This document shows positions 9,848 through 21,608 of a stretch of DNA of 64,000 nt, piece by piece (within the stretch, counting starts at the first letter, position 1; each line of letters opens with the position of its first letter). The stretch comes from Viola odorata (taxonomy: Eukaryota; Streptophyta; Magnoliopsida; Malpighiales; Violaceae): NCBI GenBank assembly GCA_963691705.1, contig OY829541.1, positions 69,535,189 through 69,599,188 on the forward strand, read 5' to 3'. Both the position numbers and the translations under genes were made by a program. Below the pieces are notes generated by a model. It saw only the letters and a program-made list of their open reading frames with translations, was not told where the DNA came from and did not search any database.

Positions 9848-11078
9848 TGTGCTGTGATTAGCAAGATAATAACGCGTTAATGACTATATTAAAAGTCATT
9901 CTTACAATTGACTTATCTGGTCCATTATTTTAGGTTGTCATTTGTCTGTCACCCAAAAAATGTCCTTCACGCGAATTTCAGACTCAATTGTTGCATTATT
10001 TCATGGGTAACTAAGGATTATGGAAATATACCAACTTGTGGTCTTTTTATTTAGTTTCGAATTATTGTATGGTATAGGTTTCTCATTCGAGTTTTAAAAG
10101 TTTTAGTTATGATATAATTTGCACCTCTTTTTTCTCTGCTTTCACACTTGCAAGCCATGGGCTCGACAATTTATTCCATCTTCTGTTTTCACTAGAAAGA
10201 AAATTTCAAAAAATTAGTTAGGAAAAAAAACAATTTTTTAGTTGATCTAAGCCCATGGAAGACCCGGTCATTTAAAATTGTTTTATTGTCGAGAGAATTG
10301 GTCAAAAAAATTTAAGAAGTGTTCTAGTATGATATATTGTTATCAAAACTGGATTGAACTATACTGAATTGCCGATTCAACTGATGATTCATAGATGTAT
10401 AAAGTTCAGTTCCTCTAATATTCAAAATAATTTTTTTTTTAAATTCATAAAAAATTATAGAAAAAATTATAATAAAACAATTAAAACACATGAAAAATAT
10501 AAAAAAATGTAAGAAACGAAATTCTAAAAAAATTTACTAATTCAAATAAATTATAAAAATATAAAATAAAGAAACAATATTTTAAAAATATAAAATATCA
10601 AAAAATATATATATAACAAACTCAAAAAAATTAAAAAATCAGAAAAATAATAAAAACATTAAAAATCCTAATTTTTTATTTTTTATTTTTTATTATATTT
10701 TTTCTTGATTTTTTTATTTTTATGATTTTTTTATTTTTTAGCATTTTTATTATTTTACTATATTTTTTTTATAATTTTATGATTTTTTTCGACATTTTTA
10801 TAATTTTATTATATTTTTTATACAAGATTAAAACCCTAACTCCTAAAACCCAAAAACCCTTATATTTTTTATACAAGATCAAAACCCAAAACCCCAAACC
10901 CTAAATCCTAAACCATGATTAAACGGATCGGTCTAGACCCATTTATTAAAAAAGAACATTGTTAAATGGGTCAAAACGGGTCGACCCGTTGATACCCTTA
11001 TATTTTGGCATATATCCATGACCCATACTGATCTGAGTGACGCGTCAAAGAGTACGGGTGGGTAATAGATGGTACCCA
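9848..11078. repeat. Long direct repeat, right copy (A')
   Basis: Co-linear copy of 1370-2575 with scattered substitutions and small indels, for example extra A/T runs near 10435-10460 and a telomere-like CCCTAAA block near 10830-10912. It ends GGTACCCA at 11078, where the sequence enters an F-box/LRR pseudogene, whereas the left copy enters the protease array. Confidence 0.88.
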
Positions 11079-11084
11079 AGGGTA

Positions 11085-12106
11085 CCCATTGGATTGGACC
11101 AAATTATCATCCCATCGGATTTCTTGTTGATCGCTGGATCGAACTTGCCCTGAGTTTCTTTGGTGTCAAAAGTCTTCTTCATCTTTCGTTTCACCGGTCA
11201 GAATCAGACAGGTATGATTATTGTTTGCCTCAGACTATTTTCTGTGCCAATGAGTTAAATGTATTGTCTTTAATAGGTGGTATTATTGAGCTTCCACATG
11301 GACACAACCCCATGATCAGTTTCCCGTCGCTAAGAGAACTTCGCTTGTTTGGATCTAGCATTGATGAGGAGATTGTGGACAGTCTCATCTATAGTGGCCC
11401 TTTGATTGAGATAGTTTTTGTAATGGCATGTCAGGGACTAAAAAGAAACTTTCTGGTGTTACGAAACTCCGAAAGGTCAAAGTGTCTCATCGAGCGAATT
11501 CCATTAAGAGAAACATGATTGATGTACTGAGCCTTAAACTTTTCCATTACGGAGGTATCCGTTGTGAAGATCTTGATTTCAAAGCTTGTATAAATTTGGA
11601 GGAGCTGATGTTAGACCGGAGTTGTGCTTCCGCTGATGAACTTGTAGGACTTTCCTCTGAATGTCCTGCCTTGGAATGTTTAATCATGAATGATGGTACT
11701 TGGAAGAACTTAATTTCTGATAAACATTCTTGGAAGTTATCAGGTTTCTTTCCAAGTTGCGAGATGGAAACAACAACCGTTGGGCCAACCATAGTATCGA
11801 CGAAAGCTAAGCCTTATGTGCTTCCACTGAACACAAATTTGCAGAAAGCTTCCCTGAAAGTATGGATGCTCTTTATTTCCGGAAAAAAAGACCTATTGTC
11901 CAGATCTTCACAACTCAAGCGTATGTTGCGTGACCTGGAAGAACGAGGAGTCGACAAACCACACTGATGAAAGTGATCGAAGTTCCAAGAAACTTACAAT
12001 TGATGCTTTGTTGGAGATATTGCCAAATCTTGCACTAGAGCAAAAGATTAGTATGAGCATGGGAGGGAAAAAGGAAATAAGGAAAACCAATTGTACCCTA
12101 CAGTAG
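11085..12106 (+). pseudogene. F-box/LRR (FBD-type) protein pseudogene, 5'-truncated
   Basis: The first frame (about 11129-11430) reads DRWIELALSFFGVKSLLHLSF, then LPQTIF and FPSLRELRLFGSSIDEEI, the leucine-rich pattern of plant F-box/FBD proteins. Near 11423-11450 the homology shifts frame and continues as SGVTKLRKVKVSH, ACINLEELML and CPALECLIMNDGTW until a TGA at 11965. A third frame then gives KKLTIDALLEILPNLALE up to a TAG at about 12104-12106. The N-terminal F-box is absent: the homology is cut near the end of repeat A', suggesting that the rearrangement that placed A' removed the 5' end. Two frameshifts make a functional product unlikely. Confidence 0.75.
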
Positions 12107-15100
12107 AACTGTTTGATTTCAAGAGGTATGCAGGCGAAAGGTCAATTTCAGCTGTTAAGTTAGGCGAGCGCTGATTGGTGTATGCGCGCGCGAGCGCCAT
12201 ACCATAAGGTAGAAGAGAGGTGACTAAAGAGCCAGAGTATTGCATTTACCTATAATTACTACAGGTTTGGCTGATTTCTTGTTCTTTAATTTCTTAGCTA
12301 TGTTGGTTTTTTATTTACTTGTTAAAAAATTCAGGTTTGACAATGGAAAATCAAAAGTGGTTTTAGTTTTACACACTTGAAAGCTGATTTAACACAAACT
12401 TTTTGAAAAGTTTAGTTTAGGTATAAACCACGAGTATCTTTAAATTCGAATTTAAATAAAAAAAATTATTTATTCTTAGTCGATCTATTGAGAGAGAGTT
12501 AAAAAACTATTTCGTATATAAAAATCAAACGAATAGCAGGTTGAGAATATCAAATCACTATTATTGGTGGAGAAACCAAGAATGATGAGCCTCATGCATC
12601 CATGTTTGATAGAAGCAACTCTGAATATCAAACCCATCTTTATGTGGGCCTAAATCTGCATTTGGGTATATGAAATTTTCTTAGATTTCGGTTCCAATCT
12701 TGGCCCATGCAACCCATTGTCCGATCTATACTTTTTTCTTGCGGTTTCAAACTTTTCGTAAGACATGGTAAGTTATAATAATGATCCAAGTATCAACTCA
12801 TAATTATATTTTTTTCCTTTAGAAAAAGACTTTCTTTTTCACTAATCATGTAGTTGATTGGTTGCCTGTTAATCTGGTAAATTATTAGTAAAAAATCAAA
12901 TTCGAAAAGAGAAAAAGAGATTTTTTTAAATTAAAGTTACAGTAGTCAAATTCACCGGAGCGAACATTAGAACCATTTTCTAATCTTAAAACCTAAATTA
13001 ACTCTCAAGTTGGTAAGAGAAAGGTCTGCCTCAGCTAACTGCAGGTAAATTTAAGACTCTAATTTAAGCAGCTTCATTTGAAAGAACTAGAGCCAGGGGT
13101 TTGTTTTGTTAGGTCATGAAAATGAAACGTTGGTCTATTGCTTCAAATGTCCTCCTTTACAAGCGGACATTTTTTTATTGCTCGTATCGTATGTATTCTT
13201 TCTGCTACTTTCGACTTCGAATTAATCTCAACATTTATAGACTCTGAATGAGAAGACAACAACATTATTTGCTTTATTTTCTTAGACTCGAACTCAAAAT
13301 ATGAGTTAAAAGTGTATAATTTTTTTATAACTCGATCATAACAAATGTTGCTATTTACCAGCTAACGTTTGCGGCGAAGTGAATTGAGGTTTTTGATTGC
13401 GTGAGTTGAACAGTTTCTATGTCTTCAACAGGAATCCAATTTCAATTTTAGGCAGACAAAGACTTGCCTGAAAAGAGAGGGGAAGCTTGAAAACGGACAG
13501 TCTTGTATGCTACTAATGGAAATTTACATAAACAAGGAACCGTGGTGTTCAATTTAATTCAGCGTTTCGTCAAATCCTATTCGCCGCCCAAACTAACGAT
13601 CGTTACATGGAAATGAACTAACACCAGTTACATCGTAGCAAACACCAAAACGCAATTAAATTAGGACAGCCTATTTCTTCTTCTTTTTTCCCTAATTATA
13701 AGTTTTTTTAAATTTATTGAATTAGAATTAATCATTTTCGCACTAAATCGATTGATTAACTAAAAAGTACGTAAAGTGTCTAAATTTATTACTATCTCTT
13801 ATCATATCTATAAGTGAAAACATACATTGATGTCGGAAACAAACGGACAACTACTCATCATTTAGAGTATTTTCTGAGCCTCATTTAGTCAAGACATAAA
13901 TCTCATTCGAGCATTGTTAGATTTTAAAGAGGATAACTCTCCCCAATGATTTAATTCGTTAAAATACAACTAATATAATATTCGACAACACGGGAGGCTA
14001 TTTTCAACGATAAAAAGACTGTTTTATTTTTCTGAAAATAGTAGTGTACTTATTAATAAAAGTAGTAATGATGAACCTCTTATAAGCCGAAACCTACAGA
14101 GTGGCCACAATTGTGATGCTGGCAAGCACGATGGATTATACTAATCAAACGCGTTATTCAATCCAAAAACGACATGATGTTCTTCTCTCGACTACTATCC
14201 AACCCATGATTCCATTCTTTTATAATTATTATTTTTATATTAAATAGGGATTTTAGAATCTGATAATAATTGAATGAAATTAATTTTGTGTTTAATATTT
14301 GAATGATTTTAAAAGAAGGAAGACATTTGACGTGGCTTTTTCTGCCATCATGTTGTGTGCCTACGTCTATCTTCTTAAAACTTAATTTAATTTAGACAAA
14401 TATTCATCTTTTAAGTCAAAGTTTGTAGATTTTTTGTCTTTAAAACGAATCATAGACTTTCTACGGTGCCAATAACATGTAATAAATTCACAAATTAATA
14501 TCATTCCTTTCCCTTCTCTCCTTCATCTCCCTCTTCCTCGCCAAACTGTTACTCTTCACCCTGGGAAAATCCCACTCCTGATTCAGCAAGTATTTGCAAG
14601 TTTTGGGGAAAAAAGAGAGTAGAGAGCAACAATGTTACATTTCCAGCGTTGCATTTGCTCTCATCACAGTGCCCTCACCCAAAACGACGAGCTCCGATTA
14701 CGAAGAGAAGGTGATCCGATTTACGAAGATGATTATTAGTCAGCAAGTGGGCGGAAGTGACATGGCAACATGGGCCCACTCATGATTATTGACAATTGGG
14801 TTCGTCCATGTTGGCAGTGCCATGTCTTGTTTCAATTCTTAACAATTCGTACAATAAGACTTTTGACTTGGATAGAGTGCATGCCACCCGTCATTCAAAC
14901 AGTTGCAACTATTAAATGTTAATGATGCTTTCCTACCGACACTGCCAAAAGTTATTACAATATAAAGTATAAAATGTTATATCTACCAAAATTTAATGAT
15001 TTAATCTGTTAGCCACATGCCCAAATTGACATCTTTGTTTCATTGTTTGTGTTAATTGCAGGATCTCCGCAATCAATTATTTAATTACAAATGACATTTT

Positions 15101-15446
15101 TTGCGGACTTAAAGAAATAACACATGAAATTATATTTTAATTGATTAATGTACGTTGTTGTAATACAGGTGACGAACTCGACCCCTAATACTATAATGAT
15201 AATAATTTAAAAAAAGAAATGAAAAGAAGAACACATACAATTAATTGCTTTTTCTAGCATAATACCAGAAATAAAAGAAGGAAAAGGCACCAAATTATTC
15301 ACAAAAGTAATAAATTCCAAGAAATTAGTCACCAAAAAATGAACACAATTAAGCAGGCATCCCAGGTGGAAATTCATGACTTCTTTTTTAATAAAAAAAT
15401 GATAAACAATATACCCCTTATTCTTCCTTCACAAAAATTTCCCGTT
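12107..15446. other. Intergenic, no gene recognised
   Basis: AT-rich sequence with a short GC-alternating patch (GCGCGCGCGAGCGCC, about 12184-12200). A pyrimidine-rich stretch at 14510-14580, followed by a 63-codon frame (14594-14785), resembles a 5' UTR but has no recognisable homology. Confidence 0.5.
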
Positions 15447-15609
15447 TCAGTACTGAATTTTACAGAGCGAAACTCTTGATTTGATGTATATATGAACAAA
15501 CACCATGTAATTACATAGAAATAGTAATAATAATATCAGTAATAGTAATCTACAAAAGAACATACCTAAAAAGAAAACATGCTGTGTCTTTCCCCTGTTC
15601 TTGCTCAAT

Positions 15610-16692
15610 TCAAGAATCCAGAGAAAATGGAGTCTGTAAAAGATCATAAGGAGCCCATAGCGCATCCAACGGACAGGGCCGATTCGCGTCTAGCCGAACC
15701 CACGGCTTCCCTTTCCCACTCCAATGCAACAAACTCACCGGCCCGGGATGCAAATTCCTGCACAAACCCCTAAAATTATCCCCGCCCAGCCCGTGCTGGT
15801 TCCACCTGTGGTCCACCGGCACAATTTCTCCGGCGAACACCAACAAGAACGGCGGGAGAGAACCCAATTCGTAAATCCTCATCCTTTTCTGCAATTCCAT
15901 CCATTCCTCGACTTTGGTCGTGAAATCCCCTTTCCTCCACCGATCTAGGTCGATTACCATAACTCCGGTGTTAAAGTAACAAGCTTTCCGGTCGGCAAAG
16001 GTGAGGGAGAGAGATGGGTTGGACCAGAATGTCGGGGTGAAGTAGGATGTGAAGTTGGCGTTGCAGTATTCCGGCGCGGCAAGGACTGATTTCTCTCCGA
16101 GGGGAGTGGCGGCGAGCTTTGAGATGTCGTCGACGAGGACGAGGTCGGAGTCGAGGTAGACGACGCGGAGGACGCAGAGAGGGAGGATGTTGGCGAGGTA
16201 GGTGCGGGCGTAGTTGAGTGGGCAGTCGAGGGCGGAGCGGATTGAGGTGGAGATGATGCGGGCGACCGACGCGTCGTCGAACGGGTAGGTTTTGAATTTG
16301 AGGTAAGGGAAAGAATTGGAAATTGTGGAGTGAAGCAGAGTATTGTTAGCAGAGGAAGATGACACAAAATGGAAGATTACATTTTGCGGGCAGGAAGAGT
16401 GTTGTAGGACTGAAAGAATTGCTGCCATGGAGCCGCGGATGTAGGTGATGTCTAGAGTCATTGCCACGTGGACGGCGTGATCAGAACAGAAAATGGCATC
16501 ATCATCACCATCAAAATTATCATCTTGTTCATCTTGTGATTGATGATCATGGATGGAGGGGCAATCTGGAGAGTTGTAAAATTGTGGGGCTTCTTTGAAT
16601 TGTTGAGAAATTGTGGAGGAGGTGGCATTAATGGTGGAGGAGAGGCAGAGGAGGAAGAAGAAGAAGAGAGTGAGTTTAGGTAAGAAGAGCAT
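15610..16692 (-). CDS. GATL: Galacturonosyltransferase-like (GATL) glycosyltransferase, GT8
   Basis: Intact single-exon gene of 360 residues, the usual GATL length (about 340-390). An N-terminal hydrophobic segment (residues 1-20) acts as signal or anchor, so the enzyme is expected in the Golgi lumen. GT8 signatures are all present: HVAMTLD (75-81), LNYARTYLA (159-167), the metal-binding DxD in [11 protein letters not shown] (DSD at 181-183), [14 protein letters not shown] (239-252), [10 protein letters not shown] (297-306) and the C-terminal HWSGKGKPW (323-331). Family knowledge: GATL proteins take part in pectin and xylan synthesis of the cell wall, with a nucleotide-sugar donor. Acidic insertions at 51-66 are unusual. 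The ATG at 16692 is the only upstream in-frame start. A high-GC coding core stands out from AT-rich flanks. Which GATL paralogue it is was not resolved. Confidence 0.95.
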   Translation of the reverse strand: MLFLPKLTLFFFFLLCLSSTINATSSTISQQFKEAPQFYNSPDCPSIHDHQSQDEQDDNFDGDDDAIFCSDHAVHVAMTLDITYIRGSMAAILSVLQHSSCPQNVIFHFVSSSSANNTLLHSTISNSFPYLKFKTYPFDDASVARIISTSIRSALDCPLNYARTYLANILPLCVLRVVYLDSDLVLVDDISKLAATPLGEKSVLAAPEYCNANFTSYFTPTFWSNPSLSLTFADRKACYFNTGVMVIDLDRWRKGDFTTKVEEWMELQKRMRIYELGSLPPFLLVFAGEIVPVDHRWNQHGLGGDNFRGLCRNLHPGPVSLLHWSGKGKPWVRLDANRPCPLDALWAPYDLLQTPFSLDS

Positions 16693-16770
16693 GTTCTGTT
16701 TTTTTTTTGAGTTTGCAGATTGAAAAATCTTGGGTTGTGATGGGATGTATAGAATTTGGGTAGGTTGGGA

Positions 16771-16776
16771 TTTATA
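16771..16776 (-). promoter_or_regulatory. Candidate TATA box of the GATL gene
   Basis: TATAAA on the minus strand, 79 bp upstream of the GATL ATG, in an AT-rich promoter. Position is plausible; not proven. Confidence 0.4.
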
Positions 16777-19275
16777 TTAAATAATTTATTTATTTTGTGA
16801 AGTTATTTTTAAGATTGGAGAAGAAGGTATAGCTGGATTTGGGATTTGGTGTCAACGATGGGATTGGTTGATTTCACATTGGTTACTTTTGTTTTGGGAG
16901 GGGATGGACCCTAATGATTAAGGTGTAACATCTTTTTCTTCAATTGAGATTTCTAAATTGAATTTAGTACTAGTAGTCTACTTGTTGTTGCTTTGCTTGC
17001 TTGCTTGCTTGTGAAATTTTGAAAGGGAAAGGACACATTTTTGTGCTGAAAAATAATAAGAATATGTACCTTTTGTTGTTGGGTTTGTAATACTTTTTAT
17101 TTTTAAAAATTCATCAATTAGGGCATTATTAATTAAAATGTAAAGTATTCATCATATTCATATGTAACTAAATGGTGCAACGAACCTGAAGAAACAAGAG
17201 CGTTGAATAAATTACACGATTGGTTAATTTCTATTTAGAAGTAAAGTAGTTACGATGTATTATTATACAATGTAACGAATCAACATTAATATATAATAGC
17301 ATTGAATCAGTCTGGTTGATTCATGTTTCTTTCCTTAATCCTATTGCAAGCTCTAAACTTTTTTATTCAAATTAACTTTTTCTTTTTTTTATAGATGAAT
17401 GCGAAATTTAAAGCAAAATGTAAATTTAAATTTTTACTAGTATTTTATTACCAACAGACAACAGACAACCGTCGAACAATTACATAGCCATTGGATTATC
17501 CAAATTAACTTGGTTTTGCAAAGCTGCAAAGTGTATAATTGTAGTAATTAAAAGGGAGAAGGTGGGTTTAGGTAGCAAAAGGGAAGAAAAAGAAAAGAAA
17601 AGAAAAGTATATTGTCATTTTTCGGATAATTAAAATTTGAATGGAGACTCGGCACTCGGCAGGCAATGCATGTTCTTTATTCCAAAAATAAAAAGAACAA
17701 AACGCGGTTTTGCATATGGCAATGGCACACTACTGTGACGTTTCAGCTATCATACCACATCAACTCCTTTTTGGTAATAAGATGCTGCCAGAACATTAAA
17801 ATGCGATACCATTCTTTTTATTTATCTCAATTCATTTGAGGAAATGTTTTATGAATTATTCGTTATATTATTTTAGATCCTTTAATAGATAATGAAATTC
17901 AAACATTTATGATAAATTATTGATTTAGATCCTTTAATAGATGATGTTTTTTGTCAACTCTTGTTTTGCTTCAGCTTTCAGGTATGGTTTACCGTCACAC
18001 TCTCCAGAAAACTATGCATGATCCACCATAGAACACATGCCTCTCTATAATGATCCGCCATGCCTTTGAGATCAAGTGTTAAACTTTACAATTGCGATGG
18101 TAAGTATCAACAGGGTTTCCGTTTCAGGTCTCGTGAAAAAAAAATTCACGAAACTGATGATCTCGTTGAAATACTTTCTACAAAATACTTAAATGAATTT
18201 TAATGCATAAAAAATTAACTATTTAAATTTTTAGTGCATACACTACTAATATTTGTTCTTATAATTTCTTTATTTAAAATAAAATAAAATAAAAACTAAA
18301 AGAATGTTGAAAAATTATAATTCTAGAAGACTACTCATGCGCAAACTGGTTTTTGTGACCAACTCCCCAAACGAGGAATAAGATGCACCGTCTATAGAGA
18401 CAAATTAATCAATATTTAATAAATTAGTTTTAGTGAACCGAACCAGGTCAGTGTATAGGAACAAAATTAATCGTGAATTAGGTAGTGTCTGTAATTCAGA
18501 CTACTCAGCGCTAATATATAGTAGTACATGGATATGATGATGAGTATTTATTAGGCTCATGACTCTTGTCATACGAGGCAAGAATGCAGACCATCGCGCA
18601 GTCAGAAATTCATACTCTCCCAGTCCCAGGTACAATGTTCAACCAACCAATTCCTAGCAAATATGGGATGCCCATAACATTCACATAAGCTAAACGTATA
18701 GCCAAAGCAAGAACATATATAGATTTTATCTCTTTCTATTGGAGTATATTTATGCCAATAGACTAATCATTTCATGTGGGGTCTCTCAAATTAATTATAC
18801 ATTAATTAAACACACCTTCAAGTGCCAAACTACAAAACCACTCTTTAAAAGTTGTTCTTTGCTCATATATCAACTAGTATAGATATGTGTTATCGTGTTA
18901 AAATTAACGACACAAATTTAAAATAATTAATATTTAATATGACGAACGAATTATCTGATTATCTTAAAAAAAAATCTTCACCCATAAACTCACTAATACA
19001 CACTTGAAAACTAAAAGTGATCACAAAACTCAAAAATCTAATAAAAAATTGTGTAGGTAATTCTAATAAAACAAAAATTAATGATAATTTAAATAAACAA
19101 TTAATAGTATATTCCTTTAAATTTTGGATCCATGGTAAATTAGCCTTATAAATCATAAAAGAGACACGAGAATCATAGTAGCATTTCGTTGACCTTGATT
19201 TAACAATCTAAGCTTGGGATGAATCAATTTAGCTTATTCACCTTGGATAGTTAAAGAAGCAATGAGAAAACGTTC
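16777..19275. other. Intergenic upstream of GATL, no gene recognised
   Basis: AT-rich. Contains a TTGC tetranucleotide run (about 16990-17010) and an AAAAG-type run (about 17585-17608). No open frame with recognisable homology on either strand. Confidence 0.55.
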
Positions 19276-19278
19276 TAA

Positions 19279-19777
19279 GGCTCCGTTTGGCGTTCCGGTT
19301 CTACTCCGAAAAGTTCTGTAGGAAAAGTTCTGTGGGAAAATGTCTTTTGGGAAATCGAATTTTGAGATACATGAAGTGTTTGGTAAAATTTTGGATGTAA
19401 AATGACCATAAAGGGTATTAAACCCATTTTTAAAAAATTAATAAAAATAGGAAAAGTGGATCTAGAATTACTTATCTTGAGATAGAGATTTTATTGTGGT
19501 AGTTTTTAATTTATTTTATTAATTATATAAAGTAAAAAAATTAAAATGAATTGAAAAAAAAAAAAAAAAGGGAGAGAGAAGGCCAAAAGGCCTTCTCGTT
19601 GGCCACTGGAGCATTTTGCTCCAGTGGGAGGCAAGGCAAGGCAAGGCTAATTAGCCTTGCATTGGAAAAGGCATTCTGAAAGAAGCCCAGCACAAATTTA
19701 ATTACCAAACACCCAAAATGAAAGTTTGGGTTTGGAAAAGGCATTCTGGTCACTGGACCAGAATGCCAAACGGCAAC
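19279..19777. mobile_element. Tourist-like MITE (PIF/Harbinger type)
   Basis: The 499-bp element is flanked by TAA on both sides (19276-19278 and 19778-19780), the target duplication typical of PIF/Harbinger elements. Termini are imperfect inverted repeats: left GGCTCCGTTTGGCGTTCCGG; right, read inward, GTTGCCGTTTGGCATTCTGG. It has no coding capacity and carries an internal A-run (19554-19569) and a doubled GGAAAAGGCATTCTG motif near the right end. Confidence 0.75.
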
Positions 19778-20421
19778 TAAGTAGCATTCATGGTCACCGA
19801 CATATGACCCACAATGAGAAAACGTCCGTGGGTCATGTGGGTAAAGGAAATTAAGTTGGCATAAATGAGGAGCACATGGTCTATCATACCCTTGGCTTTT
19901 GGGACTTCTGTTTCCGACGCCGAGGAAGAAAGTCTTGCTTCCTCTGCCCCTCTTCTTGTCATAATTGATGTTACTTCAATTCGGTACCCGTCTCGTCGGT
20001 GCTCGTCTTGCTCACTCAGTCACTTAAAATAAGTAAGTAGCTGAAACCGATCCATGTGGACAACACAAAAAACCTACGGCGAAATAAGTAAGGCCACCTT
20101 TCATTATATTGAATCAGACCGACTATTTTCTACTCAAATCGAATAGTATTATAAAAAATGATATAGTTACATATTCAAAACTCAAATTTAGTGACCTTTC
20201 TTTTTTATTCAGGCAATCCTCCTTTTTTTTTCAGTTCTTGAACTACAAATATATTAATTAAAAATCTCTGTTCTCATGAATCATTGAATTGTTTTTACCA
20301 AGTTTTGTCTCCATGTACAGCTTTCATGGAAGCTTCCTAATCTCTTCTTCCGAGAATTAAGGATATTAAGATCTTATCGCCTCGAACACGACGACTTATT
20401 CCTTATTGCAACTTTTCGTAT

Positions 20422-20430
20422 AAGAATTTG
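20422..20430. repeat. Target-site duplication (left) of the fold-back element
   Basis: AAGAATTTG, identical to 21906-21914. Confidence 0.9.
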
Positions 20431-20747
20431 GGGTTAAATACAAAAAAAGTCCCTGCAGTCTAATTGATTGACTTTTTTCATCCCTCTGTTTTTTTTGAGA
20501 CATTTTTAGTACTCCGAGTCAATAAAATGACTTTTTTCATCCCTCACCCTAACGACGTCCACGTTTTCCGTCAGTTCGCTGACGTGGCATGCCACGTGTC
20601 GTTGACATGGCACTGACTTCTGACGTGACATGCCACGTCACACAAAAAAGATGACGAGGCATGACACGTGGCGGTGACACGTCAATGACTGCTGACGTGT
20701 CACACCACGTCAGCAAAGGGCCGACACTTAAAACATAAAACCAAATC

Positions 20748-20818
20748 TTGCATGAGGTTGGGCTCGAACCCATGACCTCATGCTTGAGGTTGAGCTCTAC
20801 CAACTGAGCTACACACAT
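20748..20818 (-). repeat. tRNA-like segment in left arm of the fold-back element
   Basis: Mirror copy of 21538-21608: A-box TAGCTCAGTTGG and B-box GGTTCGAGCC on the minus strand. Judged a degenerate tRNA-derived sequence, not a working tRNA, for the reasons given for the right copy. Confidence 0.7.
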
Positions 20819-21537
20819 TTTGTGTCAACATGTAATACAATCTGACTATTACTTCCCTTGTTTTTCAACAATAACACTCAAACATTTTCCAACTTTTGTG
20901 CAGATCATCTCTCGACCCGAGGTTGTTTTAAATTATTAATTGATAATATTTGTCCATTAAAATTTAAATATATAAAAAAAATTGATAATAGTTTGTCCAT
21001 TAAAATTTAAATATATAAAAAAAATTGATAAACTATTATAAAAAAAATTAAAATTTTTATGGACAAACTATTATCAATTTTTTTTATATATTTAAATTTT
21101 AATGGACAAACTATTATCAATTTGTCCATTAAAATTTAAATATATAAAAAAATGCAAATAAATAATTAGAAATTAAAATTTTAATTTTTTTATATATTTT
21201 AATTTTAATAGACAAACTATTATCAAACTATTATCATTTTGTCCATTAAAATTTAAATATATAAAAAAAATGCAAATAAATAATTAGAAGTACTAATAGC
21301 CCACCCATAATTAAATTTATATATAATAAATATATGAACAAAACAGATATATCTTATTTGAAAATTGAAATATTAATAATTTTATAATAAAATTTAAATA
21401 TTTAACAACATAATAATTAATAATTTAAAACAACCTCGGGTCGAGAGATGATCTGCACAAAAGTTGGAAAATGTTTGAGTGTTATTGTTGAAAAACAAGG
21501 GAAGTAATAGTCAGATTGTATTACATGTTGACACAAA

Positions 21538-21608
21538 ATGTGTGTAGCTCAGTTGGTAGAGCTCAACCTCAAGCATGAGGTCATGGGTTCGAGCCCAACC
21601 TCATGCAA
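21538..21608 (+). repeat. tRNA-like segment in right arm of the fold-back element
   Basis: A 71-nt sequence with a pairing acceptor (ATGTGTG against CATGCAA, six pairs including wobbles), a perfect D-arm (GCTC-AGTTGGTA-GAGC) with A-box TAGCTCAGTTGG, and a B-box GGTTCGAGCC. The anticodon arm closes only as ACCTC-AAGCAT-GAGGT (six-base loop), and the T-loop is one base short of the canonical form, so a clear anticodon cannot be assigned. Best read as tRNA-derived, perhaps with pol III promoter activity. Confidence 0.7.

Noticed and set aside
1370..11078. Complete LTR retrotransposon with A and A' as LTRs
   Set aside because: TG...CA ends are present, but there is no primer-binding site, polypurine tract, target duplication or gag/pol. 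Kept as long direct repeats.
14594..14785. 63-codon frame after a pyrimidine-rich leader-like stretch
   Set aside because: No motif or homology recognised, and the length is within chance expectation. Could only be revived by transcript evidence.
15954..16367. Overlapping minus-strand open frame rich in Ser/Pro/Thr inside the GATL gene
   Set aside because: Alternate frame of a GC-rich coding region. The GATL frame has all family motifs.
21538..21608. Functional nuclear tRNA gene
   Set aside because: The anticodon arm does not form a standard seven-base loop, the T-loop is one base short, and a mirror copy exists in the other transposon arm.
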